DNA of 64,000 bases from Breoghania sp. (GTDB lineage Bacteria; Pseudomonadota; Alphaproteobacteria; Rhizobiales; Stappiaceae), in contig NZ_OY771475.1 in NCBI RefSeq assembly GCF_963674635.1, forward strand, positions 496,001 through 560,000. Direction: 5' to 3'. The position numbers were made by a program, and so were the translations under genes. The notes beneath the pieces were generated by a model, which did no database searches, was not told the DNA's origin, and saw only the letters and a program-made list of their open reading frames with translations. This document shows positions 51,438 to 60,047 of the stretch, piece by piece. Every line of letters begins with the position of its first letter. Position 1 is the stretch's first letter.

Positions 51438-53714
51438 TCAAAGTCCGTTTGTGTTGAACTTGTTGGTGCGCGGGAAGCCTGGCGGCGGGAGGCGACCAGC
51501 CTGAGCGCGGTCGCCGCACCAGTCGGAGAGCTCGTCCAGTGTACGCGTGAAGCTGCGCCCGGAACTGTCGGACCAGGTGAGCCCGTCTTCGGCCTTGAAC
51601 ACAATGGCATCGGAAATGCCGCCGTCGCGGTAGCGTTGCAGGCGCACACCGCGGCCACGGGTCATCTCGCCCACCTGTTCCAGCGGGAAGATGAGCAGCT
51701 TGCGGTTCATGCCGATGACAGCGATGTGGTCGCCGTCGGCCGGGACGCAGAGCTTTGCCTCATCGCCTGCCGAGACGTTGAGCACCTGCTTGCCCTTGCG
51801 GGTATTGGCGACAACCTCGTCCTCGTTGACCACGAAACCACGCGCATCGGTGGCGGCCACAAGCAGCTTGCGACCGGGCTTGTGGACGAAGACGGCGACG
51901 ATGTCCTGATCCTGATCCATATCCACCATCAGGCGGATCGGCTCGCCCTGGCTGCGGCCGCCGGGCAGGCGGTCCGGCGTCAGGGTGAAGAAGCGCCCGC
52001 CGGTGGAGAAGACCAGCAGCTTGTCGGTCGTCTCTGCCGGGAAGGCAAAGGCGAGGGCATCGCCCTGCTTGAAGGAGAGGCTGGAGGTATCCGAGATATG
52101 GCCCTTCATGGCCCGGATCCAGCCCTTGCGGGACACAACCACCGTGATCGGCTCGCGCTCGATCATGGCGTTGTGGATCTCCTCAAGGTCGATTTCCTTG
52201 GCCTCGCCAAGATCCGTGCGACGCTTGCCGAGTTCCGTTTCCGGGCCATAGGATTTGCGCACGGCGCGGATTTCGCCGGAGATCTTTTTCCACTGAAGCT
52301 CGTCGGAGCCGAGAAGCGCGTTCAACTCGTCGCGCTCCGCCGACAGCTTGTCGTGCTCGGTGCGGATTTCCATTTCCTCAAGCTTGCGCAGGGAGCGCAG
52401 GCGCATGTTGAGGATTGCCTCGGCCTGAACCTCGCTCAGCTTGAACGTCTTCATCAGGTCCGCTTTGGGCTCATCCTCATAGCGGATGATGCGGATAACC
52501 TCGTCGAGGTTCAGATAGGCGATCAGATAGCCGTCGAGCACTTCCAGGCGGTGCTCGATCTTGCCGAGCCGGAAGCGGGAGCGCCGGATCAGGACTTCCT
52601 TGCGGTGGTCCAGCCACTGGGTGATCACGTCCTTCAGACTAAGGACGTTGGGGATCTGTCCGCGCGACAACACATTCATGTTGAGCGGGAAGCGGCTTTC
52701 CAGATCCGTCAGCTTGAAGAGCGAGGCCATCAGCAGGGTCTCGTCCACATTGCGCGAACGCGGCTCCAGCACGATGCGGATGTCTTCAGCGGATTCGTCG
52801 CGAATGTCGGCCAGAAGCGGCAGCCGACGGGCCATCAGAAGCTCGGCGATCTTCTCGATCAGCTTCGACTTCTGGACCTGATAGGGGATTTCGGTGATGA
52901 CCACGACCCATGTGCCGCGGCCTGTCTCTTCCTTTTCCCAGCGCGCCTGAACGCGGAAACCGCCGCGCCCGGTGCGATAGGCTTCCAGAATGGAGGCTGG
53001 GTCTTCCACCAGAATGCCGCCGGTGGGAAAGTCCGGTCCCTTGATGAACTCCACCAGCTTTTCCACGTCCGCGTTGGGATGCTTGATGAGGTGGAGGGCG
53101 GCATCGCAGATCTCGGCCACGTTGTGCGGCGGGATGGAGGTCGCCATGCCCACGGCGATGCCCGACGAGCCGTTCGCCAGCAGGTTTGGAAAACCTCCCG
53201 GCAACACGACGGGTTCCTGATCGAGCCCGTCATAGGTGTCGCGGAAATCGATGGCATCCTCATCGATGCCTTCCAGCAACAGCCGTGCGGTCTCGGTGAG
53301 GCGGGCTTCGGTGTAACGCATGGCGGCGGCGCTATCGCCGTCAATATTGCCGAAATTGCCCTGGCCCTCGGCCAGCGTGTAGCGCTGCGAAAATTCCTGA
53401 GCTAGGCGGACGAGGGCGTCATAGATCGCGGCGTCGCCGTGCGGGTGATATTTACCCATCACGTCGCCGACGATGCGGGCGCATTTCTTGAAGCCCTGAC
53501 CGGGATCGAGCTTGAGCAGCCGCATGGCGTAAAGCAGGCGGCGATGAACCGGTTTCATGCCGTCGCGCACATCGGGTAGCGCTCGGTGCATGATGGTCGA
53601 CAACGCATAGGCGAGGTAGCGCTCTTCCAGCGCCTCGCGCAGGTTGATCGGCTCAATGCCATCCGGTCCCTCGGGACCTCCGGCGCCATTAGGCGGAATC
53701 AGCTCGTTTCCCAT
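51438..53714 (-). CDS. parC: DNA topoisomerase IV subunit A
   Basis: ParC (758 residues) is the breakage-reunion subunit of topoisomerase IV, which decatenates sister chromosomes. The catalytic tyrosine is Tyr134 (AMRYTE). The residue equivalent to E. coli Ser80 is Ala95 (HPHGDAAIYDA), with Asp99 at the Glu84 position. The C-terminal pinwheel is of the ParC type and lacks a GyrA box. The ATG at 53714 gives the normal start (MGNELIPPNG). Longer upstream frames are not conserved in character. It converges on the smpB/zinc-ribbon unit. Confidence 0.96.
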   Translation of the reverse strand: MGNELIPPNGAGGPEGPDGIEPINLREALEERYLAYALSTIMHRALPDVRDGMKPVHRRLLYAMRLLKLDPGQGFKKCARIVGDVMGKYHPHGDAAIYDALVRLAQEFSQRYTLAEGQGNFGNIDGDSAAAMRYTEARLTETARLLLEGIDEDAIDFRDTYDGLDQEPVVLPGGFPNLLANGSSGIAVGMATSIPPHNVAEICDAALHLIKHPNADVEKLVEFIKGPDFPTGGILVEDPASILEAYRTGRGGFRVQARWEKEETGRGTWVVVITEIPYQVQKSKLIEKIAELLMARRLPLLADIRDESAEDIRIVLEPRSRNVDETLLMASLFKLTDLESRFPLNMNVLSRGQIPNVLSLKDVITQWLDHRKEVLIRRSRFRLGKIEHRLEVLDGYLIAYLNLDEVIRIIRYEDEPKADLMKTFKLSEVQAEAILNMRLRSLRKLEEMEIRTEHDKLSAERDELNALLGSDELQWKKISGEIRAVRKSYGPETELGKRRTDLGEAKEIDLEEIHNAMIEREPITVVVSRKGWIRAMKGHISDTSSLSFKQGDALAFAFPAETTDKLLVFSTGGRFFTLTPDRLPGGRSQGEPIRLMVDMDQDQDIVAVFVHKPGRKLLVAATDARGFVVNEDEVVANTRKGKQVLNVSAGDEAKLCVPADGDHIAVIGMNRKLLIFPLEQVGEMTRGRGVRLQRYRDGGISDAIVFKAEDGLTWSDSSGRSFTRTLDELSDWCGDRAQAGRLPPPGFPRTNKFNTNGL

Positions 53715-54081
53715 GTGTTCTGGGTATCGCGAGGTGGCGAATCGCGCAAGGCGGGAAAGCGCGCAAAGCCTGAGGATTGCGGGACCAACTTGCTGCGCAA
53801 TCGTCTTTTGTCCGGTTGCTGCACTTTGGGTGCCAGGCAACAAATGACGGAATTGGTGTTTGAAGCTCCGCAGAGGCTTCCCGGGACCCCGCATTGCGGG
53901 AAAACAGATGCGCAGACAGCCGCGTTAATTTGCGATCGCTCTTTGACCAAACATTCGCGGAAGGTCGACTGGCCGGGCGATCCAAAGGACGGTCCACGGT
54001 CCTGGATGGTCGACGCGGTGAGGTTGGAATGCGCGGAAGCGACAGGGAGACTGCCACTTCCGCGCTGGATTTCGCGTCAGA
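53715..54081. other. Intergenic region upstream of parC
   Basis: 367 bases with several short frames on both strands but none recognisable. It probably contains the parC promoter and the 3' end of the cysteine-rich gene. Confidence 0.45.
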
Positions 54082-54402
54082 TCAGGTGCAGCCGCAGTAG
54101 TAGAAATTCTGGGCGGGATTGAACATCAGGCGGCAGAAGCCGCTCATACATGTTCCGACGCAGGATTTCGGCCCGGTCTGGTAGCACGAAATGCGGATTT
54201 CAACGTCTTGGGGTTTGATGCCGAGACGCTCTGCTTCGGAACTCCTGTATTCCTCTTCGGTGCCCGGCACCCAGAACCAGGTTCCGTCAATCTCCACGGC
54301 CTTATAGCCAAACGGCGACAAGACATCCCTCGATGTGAAGAACTCCAGATCCCCAGGAGGGGCGGGGGCGTCATCTGCACTTCGGTAGACTTCAATGGCC
54401 AT
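54082..54402 (-). CDS. Cysteine-rich small protein, unknown function
   Basis: This 106-residue protein has an acidic N-terminal part (DDAPAPPGDLEFF, WFWVPGTEEEYR) and a C-terminal cysteine cluster: Cys73, 81, 85, 90, 103 and 105, spaced C-x7-C-x3-C-x4-C-x12-C-x-C, ending in YYCGCT. It has no signal peptide and no membrane segment. GGGAG lies 8 bases before the ATG at 54402. The flanks are AT-rich and the gene stands alone. Six cysteines in the last 34 residues suggest metal binding, a disulfide-rich domain or a modified peptide. No family was recognised. Confidence 0.75.
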   Translation of the reverse strand: MAIEVYRSADDAPAPPGDLEFFTSRDVLSPFGYKAVEIDGTWFWVPGTEEEYRSSEAERLGIKPQDVEIRISCYQTGPKSCVGTCMSGFCRLMFNPAQNFYYCGCT

Positions 54403-54510
54403 GTGAATAACTCCCAAAAATCAGTGCCTTAATTAAACAGCATTGGCATTTTACCGCATTTGGGATCGTACATATATTCAGAAAAAAGTATATGTATGGC
54501 GAGAAGCGAT

Positions 54511-55257
54511 CTAGGAGATTGATAGGGCTCGTTTCATCGCCGCGAGAAATGCCTCGCGCGATGTCGGCCACGGCAATTGACGGGGCCCATAAATATGGCG
54601 GTCGAGGAAGAATCCGGTCAGGCGGAAGGCGTCGGTCAGTTCCTCAAGTGTGGCTGAGGCTGCGACGTTGGTGCCTTTCATGCGGCGCAGGAAACCGGGC
54701 AGGGCGAGCAGCTTGTCCGCATAGGGCGCGCCGGCCTCGCGGCTGACAGCGCGGCCCGATTTCGGCGAGACCCAGATGAGATCGCGCGTCACGCCGGTGG
54801 CTGCGCAGGCAGACAGGTCGAGGCCGACGCCCAATTCATTCAGCATCTCAAGCTCGAACCGCACCAGAAGGGCGGCGGCGAGGCCCGCCTCGTCCATATG
54901 TGCGAGCACCACTTCCATGGCGGCGTGGAGGTTGGGATAGGGATCGCGTTCCGGCAGCAGGCGCAGAAGGGCCGCGAGTGTCTGGACACCATGGATGCCG
55001 ATGGGCGATTGCATCAGCCCGGCTGCGCGCAGGTCCAGCCCTTCCATCTGGAAATTGCCCAGATGTCCGTCGAGCCGGGCGCGCCAAGTGAGGCGCACCG
55101 AGTTTCCGGGCTGGAGGGTCGGCTGCATCTTGCGCGACCGTCCACCGCGCACAAGGCCCAGATGGCGGCCATGGGCGATGGTCATCACTTCCGCGATGAC
55201 GGAGCTTTCACCATGCTTGCGAGTGCCCAAAATAATGGCGTCGTCGGTCCATTCCAT
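54511..55257 (-). CDS. recO: DNA repair protein RecO
   Basis: RecO (248 residues) loads RecA with RecR and RecF onto SSB-coated single-stranded DNA. The N-terminal OB-fold starts with MEWTDDAIILGTRKHGE and contains GRHLGLVRGGRSRK. The helical C-terminal domain has RFELEMLNELGVGLDL. The zinc-finger cysteines found in some RecO proteins are largely absent, as in many Alphaproteobacteria. It ends the rpoZ-to-recO block but is separated from era by 550 bases of repeats. Confidence 0.96.
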   Translation of the reverse strand: MEWTDDAIILGTRKHGESSVIAEVMTIAHGRHLGLVRGGRSRKMQPTLQPGNSVRLTWRARLDGHLGNFQMEGLDLRAAGLMQSPIGIHGVQTLAALLRLLPERDPYPNLHAAMEVVLAHMDEAGLAAALLVRFELEMLNELGVGLDLSACAATGVTRDLIWVSPKSGRAVSREAGAPYADKLLALPGFLRRMKGTNVAASATLEELTDAFRLTGFFLDRHIYGPRQLPWPTSREAFLAAMKRALSIS

Positions 55258-55335
55258 CGGGTGAATTTAGACGATTCCGGCACGGGGGAGGCGGAAAGAA
55301 TGCGTGTCGGGAATGTGCAAGGGAAGGGCGGCGAC

Positions 55336-55467
55336 GAAGAGCCCGGCCAGAGAACCTCTCCCATGGGGAGAGGTCGGCGCGGATGCGCCGGGTGAGGGGA
55401 GCGGGGAGTGCGTATCCTTGAGGGATCGATACCCCTCACCCCAGCCCTCTCCCCCTGGGAGAGGGGG
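55336..55467. repeat. REP-like intergenic element, copy 1
   Basis: A composite inverted repeat. The left end has CCTCTCCC-AT-GGGGAGAGG and GGTGAGGGG, and the right end has CCCCTCACC and CCCTCTCCCCCTGGGAGAGGG-type sequence, so the unit can fold on itself. The first 64 bases match the second copy at 55547 almost exactly. Confidence 0.85.
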
Positions 55468-55546
55468 CACACCTCGCGTTTCGCGAAATAGCGGGCCTTG
55501 AACGGGCCGGTTGAAGCGGTGGCGATTTCACAAGGCCCGCGTCGAT

Positions 55547-55680
55547 GAAGAGCCCGGCCAGAGAACCTCTCCCATGGGGAGAGCTCGGCGCGGACGCGCC
55601 GGGTGAGGGGTTTGGGTGCATCCGTATCCACGAGAGTTCAATCCCCCTCACCCCAACCCTCTCCCCTTGGGAGAGGTCGG
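55547..55680. repeat. REP-like intergenic element, copy 2
   Basis: A direct copy of the element at 55336, offset by 211 bases. It shares GAAGAGCCCGGCCAGAGAAC and the following CTCTCCC palindrome, and ends in CCCTCACCCCAACCCTCTCC. The middle differs. Similar CCCTCACCCC/CTCTCCCC elements are scattered between genes in many Proteobacteria. Confidence 0.85.
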
Positions 55681-55737
55681 TGCGGATGCAGGGGGATCGA
55701 GTGTGTGTGGCTACTGGGAGCTTGCCAAGGGTGTTGC

Positions 55738-55771
55738 GCTTGCAGCCCGTCCATCGAGACGGGCTGCAAGC
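55738..55771 (-). terminator. Perfect 14-bp hairpin after era
   Basis: GCTTGCAGCCCGTC (55738-55751) and GACGGGCTGCAAGC (55758-55771) form a perfect stem with a six-base loop, 36 bases past the era stop. There is no U-tract. It is probably the 3' end of the lepB-rnc-era transcript. Confidence 0.7.
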
Positions 55772-55807
55772 TCAGCAGCTTGCGCCAGACGTTGTGACGA
55801 GCAAAGC

Positions 55808-56776
55808 CTAACGCGGGAATTCCAGGCCCATTTCGCGGTAGCGTTCCGGGTCGTTGCCCCAGTTTTCGCGCACCTTCACGAACAGGAACAGGTGAACCGG
55901 GCGTTCGGTCATGGCCATGATGTCCTGACGGGCTCCCTGCGAGATCGCCTTGATCGTCGCGCCGCCCTTGCCGAGAACGATCTTCTTCTGGCTGTCGCGC
56001 TCCACATAAATGGTCTGTTCCACGCGGGCGGAGCCGTCCTTCAGTTCCTTCCACTGCGTGGTTTCCACGGTGGAGGCGTAGGGGATCTCCTGGTGGAGAC
56101 GCAGGAACAGCTTCTCGCGGGTAATTTCGGCCGCGATCATGCGCAATGGCAGGTCGGAAATCTGGTCTTCCGGGTAGAGCCACGGGCCCTTCGGCAGGGT
56201 CGTTGCGAAATACTCCATCAGATCATCGGCACCGTCGCCATCGAGCGCGGAGATCATGAAGGTCTGATCGAACTGCACCTCCGCATTCGCCCGGCTGGCG
56301 AGTGCCAGAAGTTCGTCGCGCTTGGTGACGTCGATCTTGTTGAGGATCAACACCTTTGGGCGCTTCAGTTCCGCCAGTCGCTTCAGGATAGGTGCGATCT
56401 CGTCGTCGATGCCCTTGCGTGCGTCGATCAGCAGGGCAACGATATCCGCCCCTTCCGCGCCCGACCAGGCGGTGTCGACCATCGCGCGGTCCAGGCGGCG
56501 TTTGGGCGCGAAGATGCCCGGCGTATCGACAAAGACGATCTGTGAGGCATCATGGATCGCCACACCGCGCATGATGGCGCGGGTCGTCTGCACCTTGTGG
56601 GTGACGATGGAAAGCTTGGCGCCGACCAGACGGTTCAACAAGGTGGACTTGCCGGCATTGGGAGCGCCGATAAGGGCGACGAAACCGGCGCGGGTTTCCT
56701 CCGGCGCTTCGGCTTCAGGAGCCAGGTCGTCAAGGTTTTCTTCGGGGGCGGCCTTGTCGGCCTCTTTGTCTGTCAC
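55808..56776 (-). CDS. era: GTPase Era
   Basis: Era (322 residues) is an essential GTPase that matures 16S rRNA and the 30S subunit. The G domain has GAPNAGKST, DTPG (VFVDTPGIF) and NKID (LILNKIDVT). The C-terminal KH domain has VLGKGGATIKAI, which binds the 3' end of 16S rRNA. The N-terminus carries an acidic extension of about 30 residues. The GTG start at 56776 overlaps the rnc stop (GTGA) and has GGAG 8 bases upstream. An ATG at 56794 is an alternative with a poorer site. Confidence 0.97.
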   Translation of the reverse strand: MTDKEADKAAPEENLDDLAPEAEAPEETRAGFVALIGAPNAGKSTLLNRLVGAKLSIVTHKVQTTRAIMRGVAIHDASQIVFVDTPGIFAPKRRLDRAMVDTAWSGAEGADIVALLIDARKGIDDEIAPILKRLAELKRPKVLILNKIDVTKRDELLALASRANAEVQFDQTFMISALDGDGADDLMEYFATTLPKGPWLYPEDQISDLPLRMIAAEITREKLFLRLHQEIPYASTVETTQWKELKDGSARVEQTIYVERDSQKKIVLGKGGATIKAISQGARQDIMAMTERPVHLFLFVKVRENWGNDPERYREMGLEFPR

Positions 56777-57486
56777 TTGTCGGTCTCCGACCATACGCCT
56801 TCGCGGCGCAGCACGGCTTCGGCCGCGGCTTGTTCTGCCAGCCGTTTCGAGGGGCCCGTTCCTTGTCCGGCAGTCATGCCATCCACATTCACCGCGACGG
56901 TGAAAACGGGGGCATGATCGGGGCCCGTACGTTCGGCAATCTTGTAACTGGGCGTCGCCAGCCCGTTGCCCTGCACCCATTCCTGCAGGGTGGTCTTTGC
57001 ATCTCGCTGATTGCCCGACCAGGATAACATGCGCTCGCGCCACCGGCTTTCGATAAAGGCGCGGGCAACCGCCCAGCCTGCATCGCGGTAAAGCGCACCG
57101 AGAACGGACTCGCAGATATCCGCAAGCAACGCCGCTTTCGCGCGTCCGCCCGATTGCGCCTCGCTCTCGCCGATCACCATCAGGTCGCCAAGGCCGAGTT
57201 CGCTCGCCACCTCAGCGCAGGTCTCGCGCTTCACCAGATGGTTGAGGCGGCGGGCAAGCTCGCCTTCCTCCGCCTTCGGAAAGGTCTCGAATACCATCTC
57301 CGCAACCGCGAGGCCGAGGACGCGATCGCCCAGGAATTCCAGCCTTTCGTAGTTCTCGGTCGCGGAGCGTGCAGGCGGCAGGGCGCTGGCATGGGTGAGG
57401 GCGCGCTGGATCAGGCCGCGGTCGGAAAACGCGTGTCCGAGCTGCTTTTCAAGCCTCGCCAGGCCATCCTTGTTATCGCGTGCCAT
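56773..57486 (-). CDS. rnc: Ribonuclease III
   Basis: RNase III (237 residues) cuts double-stranded RNA in rRNA precursors and regulatory duplexes. The catalytic domain has the signature ERLEFLGDRVLGL and the second acidic cluster around LADICESVLGALYRD. The C-terminal double-stranded RNA-binding domain includes QEWVQGNGLATPSY and GPSKRLAEQAAAEAVL. It is 7 bases after lepB and overlaps era by four bases, the standard order. Confidence 0.97.
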   Translation of the reverse strand: MARDNKDGLARLEKQLGHAFSDRGLIQRALTHASALPPARSATENYERLEFLGDRVLGLAVAEMVFETFPKAEEGELARRLNHLVKRETCAEVASELGLGDLMVIGESEAQSGGRAKAALLADICESVLGALYRDAGWAVARAFIESRWRERMLSWSGNQRDAKTTLQEWVQGNGLATPSYKIAERTGPDHAPVFTVAVNVDGMTAGQGTGPSKRLAEQAAAEAVLRREGVWSETDK

Positions 57487-57493
57487 GCTGTCC

Positions 57494-58249
57494 TCAAAGC
57501 GTCGTGAAAATGCGGTCCCAACGTACGGTCCACGGCCACTTCCAGAACATCCACGCCGGTTCGCCGTTCTCCACGGAGAAGAACAGGATTTCTGCCCGAC
57601 CGACAAAGTTCTCGAAAGGCACATAGCCCACGCCGGACCCGGCCACGCGGCTGTCGGCGGAGTTGTCGCGGTTGTCGCCCATCATGAAATAATGGCCCTG
57701 CGGCACCTTGAAGACGCGCGTGTTGTCGGAAGACGCGTTGGGGGTCAGATCGAGGGTTTCATAGGAGACGCCGTTGGGCAGCGTCTCGCGGTAGCGTCTG
57801 GCGCGCTGGGTGCGGCCGTACTGATCGGTTTCGATGTAGTCATCAAGGCGCTCGCGCTTCACGGCTGTGCCGTTGATGTAAAGCTCGCCGTCGATCATCT
57901 GGATCTCGTCGCCCGGCAGGCCGATTACGCGCTTGATGTAATCGGTGGAATTGTCGCGCGGCAGCTTGAAGACGGCGACATCGCCGCGTTCCGGCTCGGT
58001 GGCGAAGATGCGGCCGGAGAAGGGACCCAGCCCCCAAGGGAAGGAATAGCGGCTGTAGCCGTAGCTGAACTTGGAGACAAAGAGATAGTCGCCGACAAGC
58101 AGCGTGTCCTTCATCGACCCGGAGGGAATGTTGAAGGGCTGAAACAGGAAAGTGCGGAGCACCAGCGCCAGAAGCAGGGCCTGGACAACGATCTTGACGG
58201 TTTCGCCGAGACCGCCCTTCTGATCGTGCTTGTCGTTCACGTCGCTCAT
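57494..58249 (-). CDS. lepB: Signal peptidase I
   Basis: LepB (251 residues) removes Sec signal peptides at the outer face of the inner membrane. One membrane helix (about 17-36) is followed by the catalytic serine, Ser45 (PSGSMKDTL), and the base, Lys106 (YIKRVIGLPGD), then GDNRDNSADSR. GGAAGGA lies upstream of the ATG at 58249. It is the first gene of the lepB-rnc-era unit. In related genomes acpS lies just upstream; here a 319-base gap takes its place. Confidence 0.97.
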   Translation of the reverse strand: MSDVNDKHDQKGGLGETVKIVVQALLLALVLRTFLFQPFNIPSGSMKDTLLVGDYLFVSKFSYGYSRYSFPWGLGPFSGRIFATEPERGDVAVFKLPRDNSTDYIKRVIGLPGDEIQMIDGELYINGTAVKRERLDDYIETDQYGRTQRARRYRETLPNGVSYETLDLTPNASSDNTRVFKVPQGHYFMMGDNRDNSADSRVAGSGVGYVPFENFVGRAEILFFSVENGEPAWMFWKWPWTVRWDRIFTTL

Positions 58250-58568
58250 CGGGTCCTTCCCGTCTTTCTGTCCTGTCGCGCCGCACGGGCGTCGCTGTCG
58301 GAAAGCGTCTGTGCCCAAGCGGGCTCTCATTCAGGTGGTGGCCGACGCGAGCGTGGCGCTTGCGCGGCGTGTCCGGCCTCTTGTTCAGTCGGACGCGCCT
58401 GCTTTGGAGGGGCGGAAAGCGCGTTTTGCGATCACCGCACCTGCGAAGCAGGAACGAGGGACTTGATACCGGCTCTCGGGGGCCTGCGCAACGCAAGGTC
58501 GCGTCGCGCACATGGTTATTCCGTCCGGACGGGCCGGACGGCTTGCCTTGTTCTCACATTCCGGGATG
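58250..58568. other. Gap at the usual acpS position
   Basis: 319 bases between pdxJ and lepB with no frame resembling holo-ACP synthase (about 130 residues) on either strand. No clear hairpin was seen. It probably contains the lepB promoter. Confidence 0.6.
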
Positions 58569-59324
58569 TCAGGCGCCGATTCCCGTCCTCGCGGCATCCA
58601 TCAAACGGCGCATTTCGGCAATTGCGGGGCCAAGACCCAGAAAAATCGCCTCGCCAATCAGGAAATGGCCGATATTCAGCTCCCGGATTTCAGGGATGGC
58701 GGCAATATCGGTGACCGTGTCGTAGGTCAGGCCGTGGCCCGCATGCACCTCAAGCCCGATATGGGCCGCGTGCCGGGCGGCTTCGCGAATGCGGGCGAGA
58801 TGCCCCTGACGGGCGGGCTCATCACCGGCAAGTGCTGCCTCGCAATAGGCGCCGGTGTGCAGCTCGATGACCGGAGCGCCAAGCGCGCGGGCGGCGTCGA
58901 TCTGCCGGATGTCGGGCTCGATGAAGAGCGAAACGCGGATATCGGCGTCGTAAAGAGCTTCGACCAGCGGCTGGAGCGTCTTGAAGCCGCCTTCGGCGTC
59001 CAGACCGCCTTCCGTGGTGCGCTCCTCACGCTTTTCCGGGACGATACACGCCGCATGCGGGCGGGCTTTGAGGGCGATGTCGCGCATCTCGTCGGTGGCC
59101 GCCATTTCGAGATTCAACGGAATATCGATATTGGCGACGAGATCGGCGATATCGCTGTCCCTGATGTGGCGGCGATCTTCACGCAGATGTGCGGTGATGC
59201 CGTCGGCACCAGCTGCCTGCGCCATGAGGGCCGCGCGCAACGGGGAGGGGGCGTCGCCGCCGCGGGCATTGCGGACGGTAGCCACGTGATCGATGTTGAT
59301 ACCGAGGCGCTGGTGCGCGGTCAT
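58569..59324 (-). CDS. pdxJ: Pyridoxine 5'-phosphate synthase
   Basis: PdxJ (251 residues) forms pyridoxine 5'-phosphate from 1-deoxy-D-xylulose 5-phosphate and 3-amino-2-oxopropyl phosphate in the DXP-dependent vitamin B6 pathway. The TIM-barrel motifs are intact: GINIDHVATVRNARGG, ITAHLREDRRHI, LNLEMAATDEM, VPEKREERTTEGGLD and the phosphate loop GHFLIGEAIF. The ATG at 59324 is used, with GGAG 10 bases upstream. It follows the DUF2062 gene by 7 bases. Confidence 0.97.
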   Translation of the reverse strand: MTAHQRLGINIDHVATVRNARGGDAPSPLRAALMAQAAGADGITAHLREDRRHIRDSDIADLVANIDIPLNLEMAATDEMRDIALKARPHAACIVPEKREERTTEGGLDAEGGFKTLQPLVEALYDADIRVSLFIEPDIRQIDAARALGAPVIELHTGAYCEAALAGDEPARQGHLARIREAARHAAHIGLEVHAGHGLTYDTVTDIAAIPEIRELNIGHFLIGEAIFLGLGPAIAEMRRLMDAARTGIGA

Positions 59325-59331
59325 GGTGTCT

Positions 59332-59961
59332 CTACTCCGCTCGTCCTGCATCCATGGAGGGATCTATGGGCGGCTCCATGGTGCCGGGATGGATAGGGGC
59401 GGCAGCGCGCGCGCGGGACGCTTCCCGGCGGGCGGAAAGACGCTCGCGGCGCGCCATCTGGTATGTCCGCACCATGCCATAAATCACGAAATAGGAAATA
59501 GCGGCTGCAATCGCGCCAAGCGGAATGGAGCCAATCAGCATCGGCTTGAAGATCGGCCAGATTGCATCGAAGGACTGGCTGAGCAGGTCCAGGTTCAGCT
59601 TGTGATGGGGATGTTGTCCGTTGGCATGCCCCAGCACCAGACGACCGAGCCGATAGGTGGAGGTCCAGATCAGCGGGAAGGTGAGGGGATTGCCCACGGC
59701 TGTGCCCAGCGCAGAAGACAGGATGTTCCCGCCCAGAAGCGCCGCGATGATGAAGCCGAGCAGGAAGTGGAAGCCCACAAACGGCGTGAAGGAGGCAAAT
59801 GCCCCCGCCGCAAACCCCAGCGCAATGGCGTGTGGGGTCGCTGTCACGCGCAAAACACGCTTGGAGAAGTATTTCGCGGAGCGCGCGAAGCTGTGTCGCG
59901 GCCAGAGTGCGATGCGGACCTTTTCGGCAAGGCGGGGAGGATCACGGCGCTGAAACAGCAT
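59332..59961 (-). CDS. DUF2062 membrane protein
   Basis: This 209-residue protein has the DUF2062 core: SPHAIALGFAAGAFASFTPF-like entry, an FHFLLGFIIAALLGGNI helix and TAVGNPLTFPLIWTSTYRLG. Further hydrophobic segments lie at about 135-165, and the C-terminus is basic (RRERLSARREASRARA). The molecular function of the family is unknown. It is fixed between pyrE and pdxJ in many Rhizobiales, which supports a housekeeping role. Confidence 0.93.
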   Translation of the reverse strand: MLFQRRDPPRLAEKVRIALWPRHSFARSAKYFSKRVLRVTATPHAIALGFAAGAFASFTPFVGFHFLLGFIIAALLGGNILSSALGTAVGNPLTFPLIWTSTYRLGRLVLGHANGQHPHHKLNLDLLSQSFDAIWPIFKPMLIGSIPLGAIAAAISYFVIYGMVRTYQMARRERLSARREASRARAAAPIHPGTMEPPIDPSMDAGRAE

Positions 59962-60047
59962 TTCGATGCTTCTACTCGACCGAACCGGGGATTGAGTACT
60001 GGGCGGCCGGTCCCACACTCTTCATGGTTGTTTTCGAAACCGCCAAT

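Noticed and set aside
51152..51658. A gene encoding the ESxSQxL repeat on the minus strand
   Set aside because: The frame overlaps the end of parC, has no ribosome-binding site and appears low-complexity. The 21-bp DNA periodicity explains the repeated residues.
55336..55690. CRISPR-like array
   Set aside because: There are only two long units, with self-complementary ends and no regular short repeat-spacer pattern or cas genes.
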